NCBI GenBank assembly: GCA_964035545.1
Contig: OZ037765.1
Location: forward strand, 27,728,504 to 27,759,003
Direction of reading: 5' to 3'
Origin: Bugula neritina
Lineage: Eukaryota > Bryozoa > Gymnolaemata > Cheilostomatida > Bugulidae
DNA: 30,500 nt
Shown one piece after another: positions 9,701 to 18,728 of the stretch; position 1 is the stretch's first letter, and each line of letters opens with the position of its first letter. The position numbers and the translations under genes are program-made. The notes below the pieces were generated by a model, which worked only from the letters and a program-made list of their open reading frames with translations, did not search any database and was not told the DNA's origin.

Positions 9701-11346
9701 CAGGGGTCAAGCGAGTGATATCCAAATTACGACTCCGGTGGTATTGGCCGCAGATGGAGCGTGACGTCCGGCTCAGAGTCAAACAGTGTGAGATCTGCCA
9801 GGCCAGTAAGCATAGCCGCCCCCCTGGTGAAGCAGGACGGCGGAGGCTATATGCTGGTAGGCCCTGGCAAGTAGTCGCTGTAGACCTGGTCGGACCCATG
9901 CCCCTGACCCCCAGAGGCAATAATTGGATCCTAGTACTAACCGACCACTTTACTAGGTGGGCGGATGCTCTGGCTATTCCAGATGCATCAGCCCCGACAG
10001 TGGCCAGGGCGCTAGACCAACATGTATTCTGTTATTTTGGGCTCCCCGAACAGATACACTCTGATCAAGGCGCTCAATTCCAGTCTCAACTGATGAGCGA
10101 CCTTTGCCGCCTCTGGGGAGTAAATCAGAGCAGGACCACCCCCTACCACCCTCAAGGTAACGGGGTGGTGGAGCGCAACAACCGGATGCTAGGTGATGCA
10201 CTCCGGAGTCTCCTCCTTGGACGAGGTCAAGAGGAATGGGATACGGTATTGCCGCAAGTCATGCGTGCATACCGTAGCACCCCACACACCAGTACTGGTG
10301 AGACCCCAAACCTCTTGATGCTCGGGAGAGAGACTCGTGTCCCTGACCATCTCACCTATCACGTTCCAGAGCAAGATAACTCAGTCCACGAGTATGCCAG
10401 TGAACTAGTGGAACGGATGAAGGCCGCACACGATATACTGCGCCAACAGCAGTGGAAGGTGCGGCACGAAGATTCCGATGAAACACCTCTCTATCAAAGG
10501 GGAGATAAGGTGTGGATGGTCAATTACCGTAGGCGCCGCGGACAGGCTGATAAGCTGAAGCCTAAGTTCGTAGGCCCCTACGTGGTCGTCGAGGCTATGC
10601 CCAATCATACGTACAAGATTGAGCGCTCAGGACAGGTGTCTATCCAGAATGAGTCTCGCTTGAAACCGTATTGGGCTAGCCCTGACGGAGTGGGAGAAGC
10701 CCCCCCGTTGTTAGAGCCCAGGAGGCAGACAACGACGCGCGGGCGACGGCGGCATGGACCTGAATACGAAGTGGTCATACCGCGGGAGGAAAACTTGGTG
10801 AGAGAGGAGCGGCAGCTTTTGTCAACAGAAGCGTGTCCGCCACCGCCAAGTCTAATTCCATCACTTCCAGAAACCGAGCCGGTTCCGGAAGTGCAAACCC
10901 CCACGGAGGGAGGGGCTCCATCCGGAGAACAAGAAGAGGTGACCACTAACGGTGAAGTAGAGACGCCATTAGAGGCCCCTACTAATGAACCGGCAAGCGT
11001 GTCACCCCCCCTAGAAAGGGGACCGCGTACGAGGAAACCCCCACCGTATTTGAAAGACTTCATATGTGACTGCATTAGAAGCGGCGCACATGAAAGTCTA
11101 GAGGAAAACCGTACGATATGTTGGAGTTGTGAACCCCACGCAAATATCAACTTTTGCGAGGGCGGAATAGTGGGAGGAATTAATGCGCGTAAAGCAAATA
11201 GTTCCGACCTCGTGTCTCAGAAACGATGCTCAGCCTTTTCTTATGCTGACATCGCCCAAGGCAGACGTATCTCACAACCAGCTCCAACCTTACCAAGAAC
11301 GTTGAGTATGGACATTAATACCGAGTTCCCAGGTAAGCCAGTATAA
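6676..11346 (+). CDS. pol: Pol polyprotein of Gypsy-1: protease, reverse transcriptase, RNase H, integrase
   Basis: The frame is open from 6676 and is most likely entered by -1 frameshifting near 6730; the first in-frame ATG is 6949, and residue numbers below count from it. An Arg/Pro-rich basic stretch (about 8-30) is followed by aspartic protease with LLDSG (Asp68). RT carries YLDD at 498-501. RNase H has LDTDAS with Asp645. Integrase has an HHCC zinc module (H913, H917, C947, C950), the catalytic triad D979, D1039, E1075 with exact D-35-E spacing, and a GPY module (GPY at 1209-1211). A ~200-aa acidic/proline-rich tail ends with RTRKPPPYLKDF and several Cys. No stop or frameshift is seen, so all enzymatic functions look intact. 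The stop is 17 nt before the third ORF. CAG|GTAAGC at the very end resembles a splice donor. Confidence 0.95.
6724..6768 (+). promoter_or_regulatory. -1 programmed ribosomal frameshift signal (slippery heptamer plus hairpin)
   Basis: GTTAAAC at 6724-6730 is phased G-TTA-AAC in the gag frame. After a 5-nt spacer comes a perfect 10-bp stem, CGGCCCGCGG (6736-6745), with a 13-nt pyrimidine-rich loop and CCGCGGGCCG (6759-6768). The pol frame is the -1 frame and is open from 6676. The loop CTCC could pair with GGAG at 6777-6780 to form a pseudoknot. GUUAAAC is, as I recall, the arterivirus ORF1a/1b slip site. The predicted Gag-Pol is about 1812 aa. Confidence 0.78.
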
Positions 11347-11363
11347 GTCTTGTATTCCTATTC

Positions 11364-12437
11364 ATGGAAACGGGCTCGATGCCAGTAGATTCTGAACTAA
11401 TTCAGCAGATTGAATCAGAATTACTGGGAACCACGTTTCATGTGAATGACGATGAAGACACTGTAATGGCCGATGGTCTGTTAGACCTGGAGCTAGACAC
11501 TGTTCTTGGTCAGTCCACACATGATTCATCAGTTCCTCGAGTGCATTCCAAAAGCAGTGACTCTCAGGCTAGCAACGGTCGACAGTCACTAGAATTAGGT
11601 TGTAAAGATCCACCGCGATCTAACACTAATTCTACTTTTGTAGACACACTCGCGCCCGTCTCTCCGGGCATGCCTTCTCTAGAGATGGCGTGGGACTCAG
11701 AGCCGGCCCCAACAACTTCTACCACCAGGCAACTGCCACCCCAGTTGGAAGCAACCTCCAACTGGATTACCCCTGCCACAGAGAGAGAGATCAGGACCCA
11801 TCAAGGAGGTGAGAGTAATCGTGAATGCAATCTCTGCCAACAGCGATTCACGACCCACCGCAGACTAAAAGTACACTTGCCGCAACACTACGTCACCACT
11901 TTCTGCCCTTGCGGAGAATATAGCTACAATCGTGATTACCTGTTGCGGCACCAACGTACTATGCAGTGTTATCAAGGGCATGTCTATGAAGTAGACGAAT
12001 CATCCTATCCTGCCTTTCTCAACGCCATCAAACCACTCATCACTGACTCAGCTCGGCTATCTCGCCTGGAGCAAGGCTTTCCTTCCCCGCGGCCCATCAT
12101 CTCTGGAGCCGCAGATAAACCTACCCAGTCTGCTAACTCTCCACCCCACAGTCCTCTACGCATGCCGCATACCTTTCCTCGTGTCGTACTACAGAGGGTA
12201 GACACAAATGCATATACACTCCCTCCTCCCCTTCCATCCTCCGAGCGGAAAAGACACAGACAGCCGACTTCCTCTCGCTCGTCCCCCTGGGCCCGCAACC
12301 TACGTGAAGTAGAAGCTAGGGCGCACGACTTGGAGCAAGAAGTGTACAGGCTGGCCCCACGAGTACAGGCTGCATCCAGTGAACTCAAATACTTACAGGA
12401 GTCTATTAAACGCATGAAGCGTGCGGCCCGCAGTTAA
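11364..12437 (+). CDS. Third ORF of Gypsy-1 in the env position: 357-aa zinc-finger / coiled-coil protein, not Env-like
   Basis: No signal peptide, transmembrane segment or furin site is visible, so it does not look like an envelope. Residues 1-50 are acidic and hydrophobic-spaced (NDDEDTVMADGLLDLELDTV), like a transactivation segment. A canonical C2H2 finger lies at C155, C158, H171, H175; a second module has C181, C183, H196, C202. The middle is Ser/Pro-rich. Residues ~294-300 are basic (ERKRHRQ), and ~311-357 form a likely coiled coil ending in a basic tail. It starts 17 nt after the pol stop in another frame, with no strong internal acceptor seen. Its expression route is therefore unknown (reinitiation, splicing or an internal promoter). 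The Gypsy-2 copy has the same length with 24 substitutions and no indel. Its function is inferred only: DNA or RNA binding, perhaps element regulation. Confidence 0.85.
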   Translation: METGSMPVDSELIQQIESELLGTTFHVNDDEDTVMADGLLDLELDTVLGQSTHDSSVPRVHSKSSDSQASNGRQSLELGCKDPPRSNTNSTFVDTLAPVSPGMPSLEMAWDSEPAPTTSTTRQLPPQLEATSNWITPATEREIRTHQGGESNRECNLCQQRFTTHRRLKVHLPQHYVTTFCPCGEYSYNRDYLLRHQRTMQCYQGHVYEVDESSYPAFLNAIKPLITDSARLSRLEQGFPSPRPIISGAADKPTQSANSPPHSPLRMPHTFPRVVLQRVDTNAYTLPPPLPSSERKRHRQPTSSRSSPWARNLREVEARAHDLEQEVYRLAPRVQAASSELKYLQESIKRMKRAARS

Positions 12438-12696
12438 CTCGAGTCTACCTACAACTCCATACTACTCATTCCCCTACCTCTCTGTGGCATTCCCTACCGT
12501 AATGGTGGCACGTACTCTACATGTAGATAGGACCTTATCTTGCTTATTACTTAGTGTGCACGTTATATATACCTGTATATTTTTTATCAGTTGTTGTTTT
12601 TTTTGTATATACTTTTATACTGTTCTCTTACCCCCCCACAACGAAGTATACGTTTTTTATACGAATTTTATTTTATCAGAAAGTGGGCTTTCTGCT
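12438..12696 (+). other. 3' untranslated region of Gypsy-1
   Basis: This lies between the third ORF and the polypurine tract. It holds T-rich runs near 12577-12615, a C7 run near 12631, and a short AT-rich stretch. Open frames here run on into the LTR and are not supported as genes. Confidence 0.6.
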
Positions 12697-12707
12697 GGAG
12701 GGGGCAG
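12697..12707 (+). promoter_or_regulatory. Polypurine tract of Gypsy-1
   Basis: GGAGGGGGCAG lies directly before the 3' LTR and is the expected plus-strand priming site. The identical tract precedes the 3' LTR of Gypsy-2. Confidence 0.85.
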
Positions 12708-13012
12708 TGTGGTGGCTCGTGGAGCTACCAGCAACACAATACGCAAGGTTGCGTATTGACCCGGAACAATGTATTAGCCAATTAGCTAGGCTGTTTTATA
12801 AGTAATAGTAGCCGCTTCGCGCTACTAGCTCAGTTGAGGATAGTGCTGTAAACTAAATAGACGTGCGTATCATTACTGTTGTACATTGGATTTTTATTAT
12901 GTATTCTTGTATTAAATATAACGATATCTACTCGACTTAACTGGTGAAGTTTCTCTAGTGTTAAATAGACTCTCTTGGTGGCACATCAACCCTAAATCTG
13001 AAAACTATAACA
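12708..13012 (+). repeat. 3' LTR of Gypsy-1
   Basis: 305 bp. It reads the same as the 5' LTR at 5571-5875 base for base by eye, including the palindrome and the TATA-like word. It is followed at once by ATAT of the microsatellite. Confidence 0.95.
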
Positions 13013-13901
13013 ATATATCATATATAATATAATATATAATATAATAATATATTATATATGATATTATATATATATAATATATATATAATATAATATATAA
13101 TATAATAATATATAATATATTATTAAAATATATATATATATATTATTATAATATATATATATATTATATATAATATTATTATACTTGTATAATATATATA
13201 TATATAATATAATATAATATATAATATATAATAATATATAATATATTATTATAATATATATATATATTATAAATAATATAATATAATAATATATTTTATA
13301 TGATATTATATATATATAATATATATATAATATAATATATAATATATTATTATAATATATATATATATTATATATAATATTATTATACTTGTATAATGTA
13401 TATATAATAATATAATATATAATATATAATAATATATAATATATTATTATAATATATATATATATTTTGTAAATAATATAATATAATAATATATTTTATA
13501 TGATATTATATATATATAATATATATATAATATAATATATAATATAATAATATATTATATTATTATATTATATAATATATTATTATAATATATATATATT
13601 ATATATAATATTATTATACTTATATAATATATATAACATAACAATATATAATATAAAAATATATAATATATTATTATAATATATATATATATTTTGTAAA
13701 TAATATAATATAATAATATATTTTATATGATATTATATATATATAATATATATATAATATAATATATAATATAATAATATATTATATTATTATATTATAT
13801 AATATATTATTATAATATATATATATTATATATAATATTATTATACTTATATAATATATATATAACATAACAATATATAATATAAAAATATATAATATAT
13901 T

Positions 13902-13991
<90 letters not shown>
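13013..13991. repeat. AT-rich satellite-like tract between the two Gypsy elements, with higher-order repeats
   Basis: The tract is made of TAATATA/ATTATAT variants. A longer unit recurs: a TTTTGTAAATAATATAATA block near 13466 and 13692, and a TTATACTTATATAA block near 13614 and 13841, a spacing of about 226 bp. Looser copies occur near 13187, 13267 and 13385. The last ~75 bases are nearly pure (AT)n up to the LTR of Gypsy-2. This is the middle section of the original AT core. Confidence 0.85.
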
Positions 13992-13994
<3 letters not shown>

Positions 13995-14066
13995 GGTGGC
14001 TCGTGGAGCTACCAGCAACACAATACGCAAGGTTGCGTATTGACCCGGAACAATGTATTAGCCAAT
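13992..14066 (+). repeat. 5' LTR of Gypsy-2, left piece
   Basis: The first 75 bp of the LTR, starting TGTGGTGG and including the CAATACGCAA palindrome, end at GCCAAT where the DNA transposon begins. The LTR resumes at 17597. Confidence 0.93.
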
Positions 14067-14955
14067 AGACCATGTAAAACTCAGCCAATCAGCGAAGTGT
14101 ACCAGGTCAATGTCTTACCATTGTAACTGATATAAAATTCTGCAAGTTCAATTGCAAAATGCATGCTTCTAAAAGCTAGTTGTGCAACTTTTTTTTCATG
14201 CATTATTTAATTTCATATCTTAAATTGATGACTCTTGAAATGATTTTTTAAAATGTCTAAATTAAGTGTTTATAAAACGCAAATAAAAATTGCATGTCTA
14301 GAAAAATGACCTGGTACACTTTTGCAACTTAAGGCCAATTATTACATAACTGCCAGCTTAGTAGTTATTTGTTGTTGCAGCTTGAATGGGTTATTGTTTA
14401 GCATTGGAAGCTTGCAGTAAACATCTGTGAATTTGGTACATGACTTTGATTGGCTGGTTTTTGAATGGCCCTTTAGTATATGCATCTGGATGGCTGGGTA
14501 GCGTGGACTCCGCCTACATCTAGCTAATGTACAGTAGCCAATCCACAGTAGTATTACAAAATTTCTGTTTAACAAATGAAATATTCTGGTCATTTGTTTT
14601 GTACTTTACAATAGTAAATATTCTATTCAACTAGAATTTTATTGTATGTAAGCCATGGGAACTACTAAGAGGTTAAATCAACCACCCATGCTGGTAATAT
14701 TGTTGCTCGCAGTAATAGCAAGTCCGCAGTAATAGCAAGTCCACACCGTATAAATATACACATAAGCTAGTATGTGCAGCTTATGAATGCTGAAATGACC
14801 CCATTTCTTACTTTCAACTTGAAAAAAATTGTATTACATATTCTGCCACTTCTGCACCAGGAACTTGTTTTCCTTTTAAATTTTGAAAATAGTAGTCAGT
14901 TTCTATAGCAGTCAACATCCACAACGTAAGCTTTCAAATAAACTATAAATATATG
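14067..14955 (+). repeat. Left inverted arm of the DNA transposon
   Basis: It matches the reverse complement of 16699-17596 almost base for base over its outer few hundred bases and with small indels inside. Near its outer end are AGTGTACCAGGTCA (about 14095) and the reversed TGACCTGGTACACT (about 14305), so each arm itself contains a ~220-bp inverted structure. An 83-codon open frame (14593-14342) is mirrored in the other arm at 17070-17321 only because the arms are copies; I do not call it a gene. Confidence 0.9.
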
Positions 14956-15216
14956 GTAGCATATTGGCTTTGAAAGCTCAGAGGGATGTTCAGCTTCTCT
15001 CTTGTTGGAAAAACTATTAGATTGTTCAGTTCTCTTGCTAAAATATCTAATGTGTTTTTGAAGGTTTTGCTTGCTAGCAATCTAGAGATATAAAAAAGGC
15101 CAGCAAGTATTTGAAACTGTAAACCTTGACGCAGCTTCATCAAAGCCAATAAAAGTTCATCTTGTCTTGTTAACTTTTTTTGGAGAATAAGAACTTTCAT
15201 CTTCGGACATATAAAT
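14956..15216 (-). pseudogene. Transposase exon: N-terminal part of the DDE_Tnp_4-like domain, cut off before the catalytic residues
   Basis: On the minus strand, an acceptor TATATTTAG precedes 15216. The exon reads on through LTRQDELLLALMKLRQGL, a helix-turn-helix-like part with ISRLLASKTF, then FPTREKL. This is the pattern leading to the first Asp (IIDCTE-like) in ISL2EU/Harbinger transposases. The frame meets a stop exactly where the left inverted arm begins, so the catalytic Asp/Glu residues are missing. The phase matches the exon at 16058-16530 (2 nt + 1 nt). Confidence 0.72.
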
Positions 15217-16057
15217 CTAAATATAGAAAATAAAGAATGAAAATTAAATTATGATTCAAATTATAATGTATGTGCTAAATAAATTTTGTGCTTAGTTTGT
15301 ATTCATTCAGCAGTTTTTACCCTCTGGTAAGTAGCTTCAGTTATATTTTGCAACAACTATGAAGTTCAAGAACTGCTAGCTGAAGGCTTGACCCAATATA
15401 TCACCATCCAAACAGAATGTAATGTGTGTCAACATGTGTTACGTAATACTGTAACAGTACATGGTAAGCTACTTGTATGAATACATGCTTTGAATGAAGT
15501 TATGAGTTTAAACAAATACTGTGGACAAACAATTATTACTTCATTCTATAATTATACTATAACTAATTCAAACCCATATTATTTCTAGAATAGCATTTAA
15601 TAATGTTTGTGAATAAGTGAAACTAGTAACCAAGGTAAACCATTTTAGTTTTAAACACTGAGTTAGTTTCAGCTAAAAATTAGATTAGGAGGCCACTTTT
15701 GATAAGCTTTAAAATAACCAAGGAAAATCTAAGTCAAAACAATTTACTTTTCCTAGAGAAAGTGAGTCAATTTGTCCACAAATAAAATACTGCTGCTTGT
15801 TTAAATAAAACCCTAAACTAAATAATTCAAAGCATACAAATGTCCACTGTGGTATTTATGAATATCTTACATAAAACAACATCTTTAATAAAAAATGTAT
15901 GAATGATGTACTCACACTGCAACAAATTTAATTAAAATGACAGTTTTACTACACATCAAATTTAATCAATGTAGAAATTTTAGCATAGTGAGACTTGCAT
16001 TGTTTATTTGTAATAAACCATAGTCTATCTTTGCAATAAGAAAATCATGATTTTCAC
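15217..16057 (-). other. Putative intron of the transposase remnant
   Basis: It runs between donor GCAAG|GTGAAA (16057) and acceptor ATATTTAG (15217), is AT-rich, and keeps the reading phase across the join. No other coding signal is seen in it. Confidence 0.5.
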
Positions 16058-16530
16058 CTTGCTAAAAAATAGTATAGAGAACGTGTAGGTATTTCAGTAT
16101 AAAATTTAGTTTGCTCATCTGTAGTGGTGAAAGTTTTAAAAACTTTTACTTTTTCAATAGCTGCTTTTTGTTTAAACGCGGATCTTTTTGAGCCTTTTCT
16201 TCCAACCTTTGATTTTCGTCTATCAATAGAATGTGCAGATCTTTTTTTCTGAGTAGTTGATGATTCTGGTTACTCAGTTACTTCTGATGAAGTCTGACTA
16301 TGAGGATGGCTGTCAGATGAGTTCTGTTGCTCTATATCAGCTGACTCTGTTGATAACGTTTTCTGTTCGCTTCCTTCACATGTTTCATTAAAACCACTGT
16401 TTTTTGTTCGTCTTACATTATATGCTTTAGTGCATTGGTAACCCAAATGAAGGGTTGGAGTTGGATTTTGCTCAGTGGGCTGACCATCCTTATGATTATG
16501 ATTATGATAGTCTGCTATGCTCTCTGTAAT
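16058..16530 (-). pseudogene. Transposase exon: end of a THAP zinc finger and basic linker, with one in-frame stop
   Basis: After acceptor CTGTAG, the minus strand reads through DGQPTEQNPTPTLHLGY, which resembles the C-terminal end of THAP domains in ISL2EU-type transposases. A Ser/Thr/Gln-rich and then Lys/Arg-rich linker follows, ending in FYTEIPTRSLYYFL before the donor. A TAA at 16272-16270 breaks the frame; CAA would be the likely ancestral codon. The Cys/His part of the THAP finger should lie in earlier exons, which I could not identify between here and the right arm. Confidence 0.7.
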
Positions 16531-16698
16531 CTACAGCCACCATTGGTGACTGATGAAATTTAGAATTTGAAGTAAAAATGTGTTATTTTTACCTGTGCCA
16601 TTTTATAGAAATCTATATCTAGCTTTTATAATATAATATTCTTGTAATTTTTCATCATAGCAAGAACTAAATTACATTGTTTCCACACTTAATATTTC

Positions 16699-17596
16699 AT
16701 ATACTTATAGTTTATTTGAAAGCTTACGTTGTTTATTGTGGATGCAGTTGACTGCTGCAGAAACTGACTACTATTTTCAAAATTTAAAAGGAAAACAAAT
16801 TCTTGGTGCAGAAGTGGCAGAATATGTAATACAATTTTTTTCAAATTGTAAGTAAGAAATGGGGTCATTTCAGCATTTATAAGCTGCACATAATAGCTTA
16901 TGTGTATATTTATACGGTGTGGACTTGCTATTGGTGTGGACTTGCTATTACTGCGAGCAACAATATTACCAGCATGGGTGGTTGATTTAACCTCTTAGTA
17001 GTTCCCATGGCTTACATACAATAAAATTCTAGTTGAATAGAATATTTACTATTGTAAAGTACAAAAAAAATGACCAGAATATTTCATTTGTTAAACAGAA
17101 ATTTTGTAATACTACTGTGGATTGGCTACTGTACATTAGCTAGATGTAGGTGGAGTTTACACTACCCAGCCATCCAGATGCATATACTAAAGAGCCATTC
17201 AAAAACCAGCCAATCAAAGTCATGTACCAAATTCACAGATGTTCACTGCAAGCTTCCAATGCTAAACAATAACCCATTCAAGCTGCAACAACAAATAACT
17301 ACTAAGCTGGCAGTTATGTAATAATTGGCCTTAAGTTGCAAAAGTGTACCAGGTCATTTCTCTAGACATGCAATTTTTATTTGCGTTTTATAAACACTTA
17401 ATTTAGACATTTTAAAAAATCATTTCAAGAGTCATCAATTTAAGATATGAAATTAAATAATGCATGAAAAAAAAGTTGCACAACGAGCTTTTAGAAGCAT
17501 GCATTTTGCAATTGAACTTGCAGAATTTTATATCAGTTACAATGGTAAGACATTGACCTGGTACACTTCGCTGATTGGCTGAGTTTTACATGGTCT
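16699..17596 (-). repeat. Right inverted arm of the DNA transposon
   Basis: It is the reverse complement of 14067-14955 with few changes. One difference is a local duplication of a GTGTGGACTTGCTATT unit near 16918-16950; the other arm duplicates a slightly different unit, GCAGTAATAGCAAGTCC, near 14708-14742. The arm ends at GGTCT, followed by AT and the rest of the Gypsy-2 LTR. Confidence 0.9.
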
Positions 17597-17828
17597 ATTA
17601 GCTAGGCTGTTTATGAGTAAGAGTAGCAGCTTCGCGCTACTAGCTCAGTTGAGGATAGTGCTGTAAATTAAATAGACGTGCGTATTATTACTGTTGTATA
17701 TTAGATTTTATTATGTATTCTTGTATTCAAATATAACGATATCTACTCGACTTAACTCGGTGAAGTTTCTCTAGTGATAAATAGACTCTCTTGGTGGCAC
17801 ATCGACCCTAAATCTGGAAATCATAACA
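17597..17828 (+). repeat. 5' LTR of Gypsy-2, right piece
   Basis: It begins with the duplicated AT and continues to ...CATAACA. By eye it is identical to the matching part of the 3' LTR (24666-24970). It lacks the TATA-like TTTTATAAG and the ATTAAA found in the Gypsy-1 LTR. Confidence 0.93.
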
Positions 17829-17829
17829 G

Positions 17830-17846
17830 TGGTGGCAGCGGTGGGA
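17830..17846 (+). promoter_or_regulatory. Primer-binding site of Gypsy-2, tRNA-Leu
   Basis: The same 17 bases as in Gypsy-1, TGGTGGCAGCGGTGGGA, start one base after the LTR. Confidence 0.85.
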
Positions 17847-17861
17847 TAGTGTACATCAAAG

Positions 17862-18728
17862 ATGGAGACTGAAAATGCTAGAATGCAACCACCCCCAGTA
17901 GAAGGTGAGCGTAGAAATGATGTTAATCCTGTGAATCGTGAGGGAGAAGAAGCTTATAGATATTGCTTGAAGGCTCCCACCTTTACTGGGTCAGAGGATG
18001 TCGAACAGTTTATACTAGAATTTAGAGAGGTAATGGAGATTGCTCAATGGCCGCATAGAGTGGCCCTTATCCAATTGCGGAGAGCGTTGACGGAGCAAGC
18101 CAAGCCGTACGGAGTGGGAACGGACGTAAACGGGATACTGGCTGCGCTGCGGGCCCGTTTTGGCATCTCCACAATAGACGCTAGGACCAAGCTAGAGAGA
18201 TTGTGCCGCACACCGCGGACCTCGCTGCAAGAACATGCCGCGACGGTGAAGAAGCTGGCGCAGATTGCGTATAGCGATCTGCCAGCACAACACCAAGAGC
18301 GTTACACCTATGACGCCTTTGTCCAGTCACTAAACGACCTGGGCCTACACCATCAGCTCCGAGCAAAAGGGATAACCAGGATAGAGGATGCCCTGAAGGC
18401 TGGAGAAGCTTACCTGTTGGCTACCCAAATGCATCGAGCACAACGGAACCCACCAGTAGTTGGAGTCAGCGCTGCCAGGGCTACAACAGGCCCCGAAGCC
18501 CCCCCGCTGGAAGCCGAAGTGGACCGTATGGTAGAGATGCTGGGACAGCTGGTAACCATTCTGGCCGGCGCTGGCCCCGGTCAGGCCCTGCGGTTGCCCC
18601 CAACACCTGTGGGGCCAGGCTGGAGTAGTGCTGGTCAAGACCATGGACAGCAAGGACGACCCCAATACCAGGGGGCGTTAAACTGTCGCGGCCCGCGGAC
18701 GCTCTCCCTCCCCGCGGGCCGCAACTGA
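17862..18728 (+). CDS. gag: Gag of Gypsy-2, 288 aa
   Basis: Same length as the Gypsy-1 Gag with scattered substitutions and no indel. It is complete from ATG to TGA; the stop codon differs from the TAA of Gypsy-1 while the overlapping pol codon stays Leu in both. Capsid-like region as in Gypsy-1; no zinc knuckle. Confidence 0.9.
   Translation: METENARMQPPPVEGERRNDVNPVNREGEEAYRYCLKAPTFTGSEDVEQFILEFREVMEIAQWPHRVALIQLRRALTEQAKPYGVGTDVNGILAALRARFGISTIDARTKLERLCRTPRTSLQEHAATVKKLAQIAYSDLPAQHQERYTYDAFVQSLNDLGLHHQLRAKGITRIEDALKAGEAYLLATQMHRAQRNPPVVGVSAARATTGPEAPPLEAEVDRMVEMLGQLVTILAGAGPGQALRLPPTPVGPGWSSAGQDHGQQGRPQYQGALNCRGPRTLSLPAGRN

Larger units (their letters stand above)
5571..13012 (+). mobile_element. 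Gypsy-1: complete Ty3/Gypsy LTR retrotransposon, 7442 bp, apparently intact
   Basis: The order is LTR, tRNA-Leu PBS, gag, pol (PR-RT-RNase H-IN, a Ty3/Gypsy rather than Copia order), third ORF, polypurine tract, LTR. Both 305-bp LTRs start TG, end CA and read as identical by eye, which implies recent insertion. The element lies in an AT microsatellite with ATAT immediately before and after; a 4-bp target duplication fits but is uninformative in this repeat. All three ORFs are open with catalytic residues in place. The coding part is GC-rich against an AT-rich host context. Gypsy-2 at 13992-24970 is a related but distinct subfamily copy, with consistent LTR differences. Confidence 0.97.
14067..17596 (-). 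mobile_element. THAP/DDE DNA transposon (ISL2EU/Harbinger-related), non-autonomous, inserted in the Gypsy-2 LTR
   Basis: 3530 bp bounded by AGACCATG and CATGGTCT. The uninterrupted LTR reads GCCAATTAGC; here it is GCCAAT on the left and ATTAGC on the right, so AT was duplicated. The two arms are ~890-bp inverted repeats around ~1.74 kb. The interior encodes on the minus strand the tail of a THAP-type transposase and the beginning of a DDE_Tnp_4-like domain. From memory, a 2-bp AT duplication with THAP plus a DDE_Tnp_4-like domain fits the ISL2EU group of the PIF/Harbinger assemblage. The catalytic region is absent and one in-frame stop is present, so it would need a transposase in trans. Confidence 0.85.

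Noticed and set aside
7264-12415. Many minus-strand and off-frame open frames inside gag, pol and the third ORF
   Set aside because: Shadows of GC-rich coding sequence; the same shadows recur in Gypsy-2 because the coding strand is conserved.
12421-12805. Open frames running from the 3' UTR into the Gypsy-1 3' LTR
   Set aside because: They cross the polypurine tract and LTR edge in several frames and consist of T-rich low-complexity codons.
13013-13991. Regular spacing considered as a CRISPR-like array
   Set aside because: Units are AT satellite variants without unique spacers, in an animal genome.
14064-14068. TA target duplication (Tc1/mariner) for the DNA transposon
   Set aside because: Removing TA would leave GCCAATATTAGC, but the empty site in the other LTRs is GCCAATTAGC, so the duplicated bases are AT.
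14342-14593. 83-codon open frame present in both arms of the DNA transposon
   Set aside because: The two copies are conserved because the arms are inverted duplicates; it reads outward, has no recognisable domain, and the differences include radical changes.
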